Assembly: GCA_049324315.1 (NCBI GenBank)
Contig: JBMOKU010000023.1
Location: 46,340-110,339 of the forward strand
Direction of reading: 5' to 3'
Origin: JBMOKU01 sp049324315
Lineage (GTDB): Bacteria > Bacillota > Clostridia > Peptostreptococcales > Thermotaleaceae
Length of the DNA stretch: 64,000 nt
In this document: piece after piece, positions 10,186-18,129 of the stretch
Position numbering within the stretch: the first letter of the stretch is position 1
Layout: each line of letters begins with the position of its first letter
The notes under the pieces: generated by a model
What the model was told of the DNA's origin: nothing
Seen by the model: only the letters and a program-made list of their open reading frames with translations
Databases searched by the model: none
Position numbers and translations under genes: made by a program

Positions 10186-10337
10186 AAAATGTACCTCCGA
10201 GCTTTGAATATACGTTGAATATATGCATAATATTGGGAAATTCTATTATCATCCTACCAAACAAGTGTTCTTTTTTCAATTGATTGGTTCGTATTTTATG
10301 GAAAACAACATAAGAGACAACAATAACAAGAAATATT

Positions 10338-11000
10338 TTAGTACCCTAAAGACTTAGCAACGATAATTACCTTAATCCTCTTTTTAAATTGTCCTTTGAT
10401 TATCGTAAAGTAGTTGCATATTCGATCATTACTCTTGCAATCAACGCAGTAGCCTACTTTTGAACAGGGTGTATTTTTCCCAAGCCTTTTCGCATCAATA
10501 GGGGCAGCATATTGTCTTACTCTTTTTTCTGCTTCTTCCAAATCCTTTACGATTTTATTGATGCCAGCCACAATGATGACTTGTTCAGGCCCATAAATCA
10601 TGGCAGCAACCCTGCTGCCATTTCCATCAATGTTGTATAATTCGCCTTCTTCCGTCAAGGCATTGGTGCTGCTCAAGTAAGTATCTACCCCAAAGCTTTG
10701 TTGATATATCTTCCTTTTTTCATCACTGGTTAACCCTTCTCTATGCTTATCGAGATAAACAAAATTTCCATTTCTTAAATAATCTATGATGCCGGTTTCG
10801 AAGAGTGTTAGTGAGTCACCAGTAGTAACCATCGTATTCTCCGGGATTAGTTCTTGGATTTTCTTTATCAGTTCAGCTTCATCTTTGACATAAAATCCTT
10901 CTATATTTCGTTTCTTCAAATTCTCGATGGTTCTTTCCACGCGTTTCTCAATGAACCAAGCGACACTTTCGTCCAATGCATTCAACTCCTTTATTCTCAT
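10338..11000 (-). CDS. LUD-domain protein, second copy
   Basis: This is a 220-residue paralogue of the protein at 8295-8912. It has the corresponding blocks VTTGDSLTLFETG, LSSTNALTEEGELYNIDGNG and AAMIYGPEQVIIVAG, and the same C-terminal cysteine set (CSKVGYCVDCKSNDRIC). It starts 21 bases downstream of the carbamoyltransferase-like gene, so the two are probably one transcript. The pairing with a carbamoyltransferase, rather than with lutA/lutB, again argues against simple lactate utilisation. Exact role unknown. Confidence 0.85.
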   Translation of the reverse strand: MRIKELNALDESVAWFIEKRVERTIENLKKRNIEGFYVKDEAELIKKIQELIPENTMVTTGDSLTLFETGIIDYLRNGNFVYLDKHREGLTSDEKRKIYQQSFGVDTYLSSTNALTEEGELYNIDGNGSRVAAMIYGPEQVIIVAGINKIVKDLEEAEKRVRQYAAPIDAKRLGKNTPCSKVGYCVDCKSNDRICNYFTIIKGQFKKRIKVIIVAKSLGY

Positions 11001-11021
11001 GAAAATATCCGTTTCAAAGTC

Positions 11022-11912
11022 TTATTTGTTTAGAAAAGCAAGAATCGCTTTCTGCATATGCAGTAGATTTTCTTTCGCATCATAACCGATGAAGTGTTTA
11101 GATTTGATAACTTCATCTACAATCTCATTTCCTCTGGTAAAGGGTGGACATGGATTTACAATGCAATCCTTATGGGCAAATTTTATCTTTTGCAGATCTA
11201 TTTGATAAGGTAAGAAGTGCTTAAATGCTTCATGCTTGTCATCTTTTATAGGCCATGCGTCTGTCAATATCACATCTGCAGCTTTAAGGCCCTCTTCCAT
11301 ATCATTGGTTATTTTTACTTCTCCTTTGGATTCTCTCTTTGCATATTCAAATAACTCCTGATTTACTTCATATCCAGCCGGACATACCTGTGTTAAAGTC
11401 AAATCCAATTTCGCAGCTGCTTCAAACCAGGTGTTTGAGATATTGGCTCCTTCACCTACAAAAACAAACTTCAGGTTCGCCAAGTCGCCCATTCGCTCTC
11501 TTATGGTTTGCAAATCGCTTAGTATTTCACAAGGATGACTTTTCTTTGACATGGCATTGATGACGGAGAAGTCTGCATTCTCAGCAATAGCTTCTATAAT
11601 TTCTTGCTTCGGATACCGAATAACCAGATAATCTATCCAGCAGTTTAGATATCCCACTTTATCCTCTAGAGGTTCTTTTCCTTCAAAATCAATTTCCATA
11701 TTGATTGCATTGGCGCCCAATTGGAAAATCCCCGCTTCAAAGGATATCCTTGTCCTGAGGCTGGTTGATGGGAAGGATGTTATGACGGTTTTATCCTTTA
11801 GAGGCTTATATACTACACCTTTTTTATAATTCTCTTTTATCTCATTAGCAAAGTCTAACAACCCGAGAATCTCTTCCGTTGTTAAGTTTCTAATGCTAAT
11901 TAAGTCTTTCAT
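11022..11912 (-). CDS. Atypical aspartate/ornithine carbamoyltransferase family protein
   Basis: The 296-residue protein has the two-domain transcarbamoylase fold. The carbamoyl-phosphate motif S51-L-R-T-R and the HPCE motif at residues 126-129 are present; ornithine transcarbamoylases have HPCQ. The amino-acid side differs more. Instead of the HCLP loop that binds ornithine there is NPCPPFTRGNE, closer to the RG-containing loop of aspartate-type enzymes. Carbamoyl phosphate binding seems intact, but the second substrate is open, and it should not simply be called argF. It precedes a LUD gene in an apparent two-gene operon. No arginine-pathway genes are adjacent. Confidence 0.8.
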   Translation of the reverse strand: MKDLISIRNLTTEEILGLLDFANEIKENYKKGVVYKPLKDKTVITSFPSTSLRTRISFEAGIFQLGANAINMEIDFEGKEPLEDKVGYLNCWIDYLVIRYPKQEIIEAIAENADFSVINAMSKKSHPCEILSDLQTIRERMGDLANLKFVFVGEGANISNTWFEAAAKLDLTLTQVCPAGYEVNQELFEYAKRESKGEVKITNDMEEGLKAADVILTDAWPIKDDKHEAFKHFLPYQIDLQKIKFAHKDCIVNPCPPFTRGNEIVDEVIKSKHFIGYDAKENLLHMQKAILAFLNK

Positions 11913-11975
11913 GATTCACCCCCTGCTTTCTATGTAAATTGACATTTTATATCTCTCCATGTATGAAAAATCACA

Positions 11976-12593
11976 TCATACTTCTCTCTTTTTCACAATA
12001 TAATCAATGAAACCTTGTCTGATCCTTTCTCCCTCAAATATTCTCTCCAAAACCCTATCTTCCTTGTACAATATCTCCATATCATCAAAAAATCTATCCG
12101 CTTCATGTTCTTCAAAGTACGAATGTATGACAGGAATATCATCATCCATTTGCTCGTATTCATTATCTCCTACCTGAGGACCTTCTCCACACCGAAAATC
12201 TTTCGTTGTAAGAAAATTGACGAAAAGTAATCCATTTGGTTTTAAAACTCGTTTCATTTCGTTGATTGACTTTAAAACATCTGCTTTTGTCATATGAAAT
12301 ACAGAGTTATATGAATAAACATAGCTTATGGATTCATTTTCGAATTCTAATTGGCGCATATCTCCTTGTTTGATGTTTAAATCTTGGTTTTTTCTCTTCC
12401 CATAAGCATTGGCTTTTTCTACTTGCTGAATATCAAAGTCAATGCCATAGGTTGTATAGCCATATTCCGAAAATAAACTTAACGGTGGGCAGTTTCCTCC
12501 TGCACCACAATCCAACACTACCTTATCCATATCCATTTCATTGCAGTACGCTAGATATCTGTACAATGGTACTTGCTTAAATACTTCTCTCAT
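11976..12593 (-). CDS. Class I SAM-dependent methyltransferase
   Basis: The 205-residue Rossmann methyltransferase has motif I VLDCGAGGNCPPL, followed by TYGIDFDIQQVEKA, the acidic IKQGDMRQLEFEN and the YSYNSVFHM segment. The late residues are charged and lack a clear substrate domain. The ATG at 12593 has GGTGG five bases ahead; a GTG three codons upstream is possible. It starts 11 bases after the stop of the GNAT gene, so the two are co-transcribed. Target unknown. Confidence 0.82.
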   Translation of the reverse strand: MREVFKQVPLYRYLAYCNEMDMDKVVLDCGAGGNCPPLSLFSEYGYTTYGIDFDIQQVEKANAYGKRKNQDLNIKQGDMRQLEFENESISYVYSYNSVFHMTKADVLKSINEMKRVLKPNGLLFVNFLTTKDFRCGEGPQVGDNEYEQMDDDIPVIHSYFEEHEADRFFDDMEILYKEDRVLERIFEGERIRQGFIDYIVKKREV

Positions 12594-12604
12594 ATGCTCC
12601 ACCC

Positions 12605-13117
12605 CTATTCATATAATCTTTTACCCACAATGATTAAATCCCGTTCTACACCATCAAGTACTGCAACCCCCGGTAATCGTCCCCAGTCACAAAAGCCAAA
12701 TTTATGGCACAAAGCCAAACTAGGTTTGTTATGGCCAAATACAAATCCCAGCAATACTTTTATGCCCAACCTGGGACATGTATCAATAGCATGCTGCATG
12801 AGAAAATACCCCAGTCTCTGTCCGCGATACGCCTGATCTATATAAATACTCATTTCAGCAGTAGCATTATATGCAGGTCTTCCATAAAATGATTGAAAAC
12901 TAAGCCATCCACAAATCTTATCATGATGTTCCAGTACCCATAACGGCCTGAAATCAGGAGTATGCTCATAAAACCACTTTTCTTTGCTTTCAACGGACAC
13001 AGGCTCCGTGTCAGCAGTAACCATTCTGCTGGGTATCGTTGAATTGTATATACTGACAATAGCTTGAAGATCTGCAAAAGCTGCATCTCTAATTCTGAAA
13101 TTGTCTTTGATTTCCAA
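12605..13117 (-). CDS. GNAT acetyltransferase, phosphinothricin-acetyltransferase-like
   Basis: The 170-residue protein resembles the Pat/Bar branch of GNATs: FRIRDAAFADLQAIVSIYN, then STIPSRMVTADTEPVS, EMSIYIDQAYRGQRLG (acetyl-CoA pyrophosphate loop) and GHNKPSLALCHKFGF. Such enzymes acetylate glutamate-like amines. The start is read as TTG at 13117 because AGGAGG lies seven bases before it. The frame extends ten codons upstream from another TTG with no ribosome site. It precedes a methyltransferase gene by a few bases. Confidence 0.82.
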   Translation of the reverse strand: MEIKDNFRIRDAAFADLQAIVSIYNSTIPSRMVTADTEPVSVESKEKWFYEHTPDFRPLWVLEHHDKICGWLSFQSFYGRPAYNATAEMSIYIDQAYRGQRLGYFLMQHAIDTCPRLGIKVLLGFVFGHNKPSLALCHKFGFCDWGRLPGVAVLDGVERDLIIVGKRLYE

Positions 13118-13229
13118 TTTCTTTCCTCCTCTCTTTTTCCCCTTCAAAAGTTAGCCTCTATTTCGAATATGGGTTGTTGCCATGATACCAGATAATCACG
13201 CATTTTACCTTATTCGTATTTTTCCATCA

Positions 13230-14024
13230 TTATACAAAATTCCTTCCCACATCTGCTGCCGTATGGGCATCAGATCCATAGACGACACTTACGCCATAAT
13301 GCTGTACCAGCGCCGCAAAAACACCGGATGGATACATCTCTTTGCAATAGGGTTTTCTTATCCCTGCTGTATTAAAATCCACTTCATAGTTTCTTATTTT
13401 TATCTCTTTTACAATTTCCTCCAAAAGTGCCGTGTTCGTATATTCTAAAGGATATTCCGTACTAAAAATCCTTACCAATGTAGGATGACCTATCCGTTTC
13501 GGCTTAAAAGCTCCCAGATCAGCTTTTACAGCCTTTAATAGGGTTTCATAATATCTATCATAAACCTTCTCTATCCCACCCAATTTTTCTGCTAACTTTC
13601 CAAACTCCTCAGGACTTGCATCCACACAATAATATTCATCCTCTACTTTGATAAAGTGTACAGATAGTATGGCATCCTCCACCTTGTTACCGAATCTATT
13701 TAGCACTGTTTCGATTTTTTTCTCATAACCTTCCACATAATCTACTTCAAATCCAATATTAATTTTTATAGCCTCTTTGTATTTTTCTTTTATTCCCTCT
13801 ATTTCTTTTATATATTCCTCCGTTTCATCCAGTGTTGGCGCACAGGATTTAAGAAATTCCGGATCCATAAAGATTCCCGGTAAAGGCATATGCTCTGTAA
13901 AAGTTATTTCTTTCAAGCCAAACGTAAGGGCCTTTTCTACGTAAAGCTCAAAGGAATCTTTAGTACCATGAGGACAATATGGTGAATGAATATGTCCATC
14001 CCTCAAAATTCTCTGCTGATTCAT
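13230..14024 (-). CDS. Histidinol-phosphatase, PHP family (HisK/HisJ type)
   Basis: The 264-residue PHP-domain phosphatase would release histidinol from histidinol phosphate in histidine synthesis. Metal-binding motifs are visible: DGHIHSPYCPHG near the N-terminus, TEHMPLP, the LSVHF block, and GSDAH close to the end. The start at 14024 has AAAGGAGG before it; 20 codons upstream are open but lack a site. The length is close to the B. subtilis enzyme. No other his genes are adjacent, as is common for this enzyme in Firmicutes. The HisK/HisJ assignment is from overall pattern. Confidence 0.87.
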   Translation of the reverse strand: MNQQRILRDGHIHSPYCPHGTKDSFELYVEKALTFGLKEITFTEHMPLPGIFMDPEFLKSCAPTLDETEEYIKEIEGIKEKYKEAIKINIGFEVDYVEGYEKKIETVLNRFGNKVEDAILSVHFIKVEDEYYCVDASPEEFGKLAEKLGGIEKVYDRYYETLLKAVKADLGAFKPKRIGHPTLVRIFSTEYPLEYTNTALLEEIVKEIKIRNYEVDFNTAGIRKPYCKEMYPSGVFAALVQHYGVSVVYGSDAHTAADVGRNFV

Positions 14025-14093
14025 AGTGAGTTCCTCCTTTGCATTTTCAAACAACAATATTAAAAACTGCACGTTATACACCATACTATAATA

Positions 14094-14576
14094 TTAGCTT
14101 GAACTTAGATCTAGTTCCATTCTATAAAACGCTATGGATTCTCCGCTATTATTCAGCTTTTCATCTTTCTGAACAATATGAAAACCACACTTTTTATAAC
14201 AGCTAATGGCTCTACCATTATTAATTCTCACATTCAGTATTACTTTGTTAAAGCTAAATTTTTTTCTTGCTTTTTCTATGGCTAATTCAATCGCTTTTTT
14301 ACCAATCCCTTTTCCTAAATGATCTTTTTTTCCAATCAAAATGCCTAGAACTACCATATCATCTTCATCCTTTTGCTTTTCCAGCCATATTGCTCCAATA
14401 ACTAATCTATTTACAGAAATAATATACCACGCATACTTACTGTTTATTGAATCTACTTTTCCATCGAATTCTTTTGGGAAAAAGCGAGACATATATGCAT
14501 CAGCTTCTATCTCGTCAATCCATTCTTGGTATTTCTCAAGATCATTATCGATTAGTTCCCTTAAGCAAATTTCCAT
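14094..14576 (-). CDS. GNAT N-acetyltransferase
   Basis: The 160-residue GNAT has the acetyl-CoA loop GKKDHLGKGIGKKAIELA, the strand KVILNVRINNGRAI and the terminal SCYKKCGFHIVQ. It belongs to the RimJ/RimL-like group with an early acidic region (IDEIEADAYMSRFF). The start at 14576 has GGAGG five bases ahead, which itself lies in the sequence coding for MEEK of the longer reading from 14588. Acceptor substrate unknown. It stands upstream of the histidinol-phosphatase gene. Confidence 0.82.
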   Translation of the reverse strand: MEICLRELIDNDLEKYQEWIDEIEADAYMSRFFPKEFDGKVDSINSKYAWYIISVNRLVIGAIWLEKQKDEDDMVVLGILIGKKDHLGKGIGKKAIELAIEKARKKFSFNKVILNVRINNGRAISCYKKCGFHIVQKDEKLNNSGESIAFYRMELDLSSS

Positions 14577-14609
14577 TTTTTCCTCCATGATAATTCCCCT
14601 GATGTTTTA

Positions 14610-14904
14610 TTAGCACTTATATGCCACAATCAAAAATCTATGTTCTATACTATCGATAAACCCATGCTGTTCAATTTTGTCATGCAGCTTGCAAAGCTTG
14701 TCAAAGCATTTTTCAACTGAAAAACCCGGAAACTCCCATTCTATAATCTTAGTAAAGTACACCAATGCACCCACACAAAGAACGTTAACTTTGGAAAATT
14801 AATGCTTCTTCTGTGTTACGATTTTCAATATAGGAAAAATCCCAGCCTTTGAAAGCATGTTTTTCTTCAGATAACCATTGTCTTTTTAAATTTTCGTATT
14901 TCAT
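14610..14904 (-). pseudogene. Internally deleted methyltransferase remnant
   Basis: Two pieces of one methyltransferase family survive. From ATG 14904 the frame reads MKYENLKRQWLSEEKHAFK and stops at 14785 after about 39 codons. In another frame, from about 14778 to 14610, it reads YFTKIIEWEFPGFSVEKCFD and ends EHRFLIVAYKC. These are the usual N- and C-terminal ends of a roughly 250-residue SAM methyltransferase, so the whole SAM-binding core has been lost. The two reading frames are out of register. This explains an otherwise empty 480-base gap. Assignment rests on recognised family ends and would be confirmed by alignment with an intact relative. Confidence 0.72.
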
Positions 14905-14953
14905 TGCTAACTGTACTTCCTTTCACAATATGTTTGTACCTGTGAAAGCAGTA

Positions 14954-15021
14954 CAGTTGACTGATAACAAGCTAATTGGCTCGGTACAATCTGTTATTAA
15001 ATTATCTCAACTGCACCGAGC
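14954..15021. other. Structured intergenic segment with crossing inverted repeats
   Basis: Three pairs of complementary segments interlock. CAGTTGA (14954-14960) pairs with TCAACTG (15007-15013). TGATAACA (14962-14969) pairs with TGTTATTA (14992-14999). GCTCGGT (14979-14985) pairs with ACCGAGC (15015-15021). The last pair crosses the first two, giving a pseudoknot or mutually exclusive stems. It lies between the dehydrogenase gene and the remnant methyltransferase start, where a leader would sit on the minus strand. One wobble pair forms only in a plus-strand RNA. No known riboswitch class was recognised. Confidence 0.4.
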
Positions 15022-15058
15022 AGTTACCTAATTTCAGTTTCATGGTGATTCATTCCTT

Positions 15059-16117
15059 TCATATATGGACTTTTACGTCATTTTCTATGTATGGTAAAAT
15101 ATCATCCAATTCGATTAGTTCGTGGGTATGATATATGCCATACTCACGGTTTTCTTTTGATAAGATTATATCTATGATACCGAATGCTATCTTTCCCGTA
15201 ATATATGATTCGCTATTTCCAGCTACTGAAATTGAATTCAAATTCTTTGTTCCACACTTTCCTTCAACACTAACGGCAAAGATATCACTGCCAACATGAA
15301 GTTTCTCAGCGATACCTACAACCTTTTCTTTATACTTTGCTTTTTTTAAACTTTTGACTATTCCAATTCTGCAGGCCCAATGAAGTACTAAGGTTATAAA
15401 GCGAGAGTCAAAACATAGTCGTGTTGCTATTTCTTTTTCCTTATAGGTCTTTTTCAGGGAATGTTGATCTGAAAAGTTTAATCTATAGCAGGTTCTCTTT
15501 CCTAAAGTGGGAAGAAATTTTATCTTCGCTGGATCACGAAACGGCTTTATTCTTATTTTCCGGGTATTATAAGTTATCCAATAGTCGTTAATTAAGTTAT
15601 CTATCAACCATTCAATGGCAGCTCTACCATGCTTTTCTCCCAGGCCTAGCAGTATACCTATATTCACTTCTTGAATGGTGCTTTCACTTTCAATAATTTT
15701 TCTTGTCATCAAATTCGTAAGCCCGGGACATAGTCCCATACTGAGTACTCCCGTTGCCTTATTAGCCTTTGCAAAATTATCCAGCTGCTCGACAGATGAA
15801 AAAAAGGTTGGAGAAGCTGTAACATCAAAGTAGTATATGGATTTTGATAAACAGAACTCTACAAGTTTGGTATTATTTTGATCGATGCACACAACAACTG
15901 CATCATAGTTTTTTATTTTTATTTCATATTCTTGATGATCAGATATATCAAATTCAAGGGAAGAAACGGTATTACCAATTTGTTCTGCCGCTTTAAGGGC
16001 ACGGATTCCATCTCTCCCTGCTATAGTGACGTGATATTTTTCCGTTGCATTCAGATATCGTGCAATAACAGTACCTACTTTTCCATATCCGCCAATGATG
16101 AGTATTGAATCTTTCAT
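15059..16117 (-). CDS. Saccharopine-dehydrogenase-like NAD(P)-binding protein
   Basis: The 352-residue protein starts with a Rossmann dinucleotide-binding motif (ILIIGGYGKVGTVIARYL). It continues with VVVCIDQNNTKLVEFCL and a TASPTFFSSVEQL segment, as in saccharopine dehydrogenase NADP-binding proteins. A middle block GVLSMGLCPGLTNLM is also family-like. In organisms without lysine degradation by this route, such proteins have varied, mostly unknown roles. No lysine genes are near. The C-terminal part lacks obvious additional domains. Confidence 0.8.
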   Translation of the reverse strand: MKDSILIIGGYGKVGTVIARYLNATEKYHVTIAGRDGIRALKAAEQIGNTVSSLEFDISDHQEYEIKIKNYDAVVVCIDQNNTKLVEFCLSKSIYYFDVTASPTFFSSVEQLDNFAKANKATGVLSMGLCPGLTNLMTRKIIESESTIQEVNIGILLGLGEKHGRAAIEWLIDNLINDYWITYNTRKIRIKPFRDPAKIKFLPTLGKRTCYRLNFSDQHSLKKTYKEKEIATRLCFDSRFITLVLHWACRIGIVKSLKKAKYKEKVVGIAEKLHVGSDIFAVSVEGKCGTKNLNSISVAGNSESYITGKIAFGIIDIILSKENREYGIYHTHELIELDDILPYIENDVKVHI

Positions 16118-16184
16118 TTCTCCCTCGCTTTCTGCTATGATTTCAGCAAAGTTTCTTCTAACATAGTCTTTCGTTCTCTATAAA

Positions 16185-16757
16185 TTATGCAATAAGAATT
16201 CTCTTAACATATATATAATAGTCATTTATCATTCCCCTCGCTTCAGGACAAAGCTTTTTCCAGCTTCTCTCGATTTTACCTAAAACCCATGCTTTCCCTT
16301 CATCAACACTCATACCACGTTTAACATAGGCGAAATGTAATAGAGATGCCACTTGGAAAATATGGGACATTGCATCTGCACTTGCAACACACTGTGCTTC
16401 AAGAGTTAGCCTCTCTGATATTACGCTACCTCTATGCGATAAAATACAATGCTTAACTTTATCAATTTTCTCCGGTGGATAACCAAATTCTGTAAGAATT
16501 TGTTCTGCTTCATTTGCACCGTGAATATGATGTTCTTCATACAAGCTACTTTCTTTGATACTGGCATAATCATGAAGCAAAGCAGCAATCTCTACTATTT
16601 CAATATCTGCACCAAACTTCTCTGCTAGCTGTTTGGCATACTTAACTACATAAACAATATGATGGCTCCAAATGCCATAGCCAAATATATTGGAATCTCT
16701 TTTACACGCATCTTCAACGACCTTACTTATCTCTTCAATCATTTGTTTTTGATTCAT
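16185..16757 (-). CDS. HD-domain phosphohydrolase
   Basis: The 190-residue HD-superfamily protein has the order H...HD...H...D expected for metal binding. The early helix is WSHHIVYVVKYAKQLA, then IAALLHDYASIKE, a conserved histidine in HHIHGANEAEQIL, and a late ADAMSHIFQ. It resembles small YedJ/HDIG-type phosphohydrolases acting on nucleotides. The substrate cannot be read. It is monocistronic with a weak ribosome site (AGGGAG). Confidence 0.8.
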   Translation of the reverse strand: MNQKQMIEEISKVVEDACKRDSNIFGYGIWSHHIVYVVKYAKQLAEKFGADIEIVEIAALLHDYASIKESSLYEEHHIHGANEAEQILTEFGYPPEKIDKVKHCILSHRGSVISERLTLEAQCVASADAMSHIFQVASLLHFAYVKRGMSVDEGKAWVLGKIERSWKKLCPEARGMINDYYIYVKRILIA

Positions 16758-16941
16758 TTAATTTTCTCCCTTGTAAATATAATGTTTAATGTTATCTGGT
16801 AGATATTTCTGAACAGAGTATATCTTTTAACATACTAGAAATCCACAATATTCAAAACTTTATCAGTATTATAATACTTCTACACACATCTTACATTACC
16901 TTCCAATTGCATACATATTTTTACATAACCATTACGCTGAA

Positions 16942-16979
16942 TAAAAAAAACACTGAATTTTATTTTATAAATTCAGTGC
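16942..16979 (-). terminator. Intrinsic terminator after the MntA/HepT locus
   Basis: On the minus strand CACTGAATTT pairs with AAATTCAGTG, followed by eight U. It lies just past the stop of the HepT remnant. Confidence 0.88.
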
Positions 16980-16980
16980 T

Positions 16981-17100
16981 CTACTCAGTTAATTTCTTTA
17001 TATCTTCTTTTAGTTTTGGTAATTCATTTTCAATAACATTCCAAACAGTCTTTATGTTAACACCCATATAATCATGAATTAATACATATTTTATCTTCAT
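16981..17100 (-). pseudogene. Truncated HepT-like toxin, C-terminal 39 residues only
   Basis: The 39-codon frame reads MKIKYVLIHDYMGVNIKTVW and ends PKLKEDIKKLTE. It matches the last third of HepT (DUF86) ribonuclease toxins, including the H-x-Y of the R-x4-H-x-Y catalytic motif, although the arginine position is lysine here. Full HepT proteins are about 110-140 residues. The ATG overlaps the MntA stop as ATGA, the usual operon junction, so an internal deletion appears to have removed the front two thirds. A toxic RNase is unlikely to be made. Confidence 0.75.
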
Positions 17101-17387
17101 ATTTCAATCGCCTCTTGTATAACCTTATCACGAATATACCAGTGAATAGACTCTTCAGTTACAATATCGACCTTTCGACCTAATATCTCTTCCAATTCAT
17201 TTTTTAAAGATATTAAATCAAATAAAGAACATTTCTCATCACAATTAACTAATAAATCAATATCGCTGTTACTTGTTTCCTCACCGCGAGCAACAGATCC
17301 AAATATCTTTACTTTATTTACTCCAAAACGTAAAGCTGTGTTCATAATCATTTCACGCTTATCTTTTAACTCTGAATACACAGGCAT
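17097..17387 (-). CDS. mntA: MntA-like nucleotidyltransferase antitoxin
   Basis: The 96-residue minimal nucleotidyltransferase has the canonical motif VKIFGSVARGEETSNSDIDL (Gly-Ser plus the two catalytic Asp) and a third acidic residue in KVDIVTEE. MntA proteins neutralise HepT by adding AMP residues to its active-site tyrosine. The ATG at 17387 has GAGGTGG at close spacing; a longer reading from 17408 is less likely. The partner toxin gene directly downstream is truncated, so this antitoxin may be an orphan. The locus ends in a strong terminator. Confidence 0.85.
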   Translation of the reverse strand: MPVYSELKDKREMIMNTALRFGVNKVKIFGSVARGEETSNSDIDLLVNCDEKCSLFDLISLKNELEEILGRKVDIVTEESIHWYIRDKVIQEAIEI

Positions 17388-17563
17388 ACAACCACCTCTA
17401 ATGCTCATTCCTTTTTCTTACATTATACCACATTATACGCTAATTTCACTAAACGTGTTTTTATGACTATCTTCTAACGTGTGTCTTTTCAATGCTTATC
17501 GGTTTATATCTTTCTAAGTGTCGTAAACACGCTATCATGTGTTGTGGTAGCAGCACCTTATTA

Positions 17564-18115
17564 TTACAATAACAATGCCATTGTATAAGCGTTTCTATAG
17601 CTGCCATCGCTCAAAATCATCTCATTTCTCAAAGTACCTTCTACCTCAAATCCTAATTTTAAGTATAAATTTAAGGCCCTAAAGTTTTCCGTATCAACTT
17701 GAAGTGTTATTCTTGATATGCCATTTCCTTTTGCCCACTGAATGGCTGTTTGCATTAGTTTTTTACCAATCCCTATCCCCCAATGATCCTTTTCAATAGA
17801 TATTCCAAGATTGGCTGTATGTCTTATCCTTCTGCGAGTATCTCCATTTACACTGCATGTCCCTACTATTTTCCCTTCAACTTCTGCTAAAATAAACAGG
17901 TTTACTTCTGAATCCTGCTGTTCTTGAATAAATTTTTCTTGCTGTTCAATCGTAAGTGTAAATTCATCAGGCTCTCTCAATAAGAAATTTGTTTCTACAG
18001 CTATCTTTCTTAAAAATTGAATTAATTCCTCTGCATCTTGAGACTCCACATTCCTAATAATTAATATCTTATTGCCTAAATGATATTCTACTTGTTTTAT
18101 TATAGACAATTTCAT
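17564..18115 (-). CDS. GNAT N-acetyltransferase, RimI-like
   Basis: The 183-residue GNAT has LIIRNVESQDAEELIQFL, the strand VGTCSVNGDTRR, the acetyl-CoA loop DHWGIGIGKKLMQTAI and FRALNLYLKLGFEVEG at the end. The pattern fits the common group of Gram-positive GNATs with a long early helix (REPDEFTLTIEQQEKFI). The target is unknown. It starts 14 bases after the stop of the methyltransferase gene and is likely co-transcribed with it. Confidence 0.83.
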   Translation of the reverse strand: MKLSIIKQVEYHLGNKILIIRNVESQDAEELIQFLRKIAVETNFLLREPDEFTLTIEQQEKFIQEQQDSEVNLFILAEVEGKIVGTCSVNGDTRRRIRHTANLGISIEKDHWGIGIGKKLMQTAIQWAKGNGISRITLQVDTENFRALNLYLKLGFEVEGTLRNEMILSDGSYRNAYTMALLL

Positions 18116-18129
18116 TTCCCCCTTTTTTA

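Noticed and set aside
8295..11000. Lactate utilisation operon lutABC
   Set aside because: Only LUD-type proteins are present. No LutA or LutB iron-sulfur proteins or lactate permease are found.
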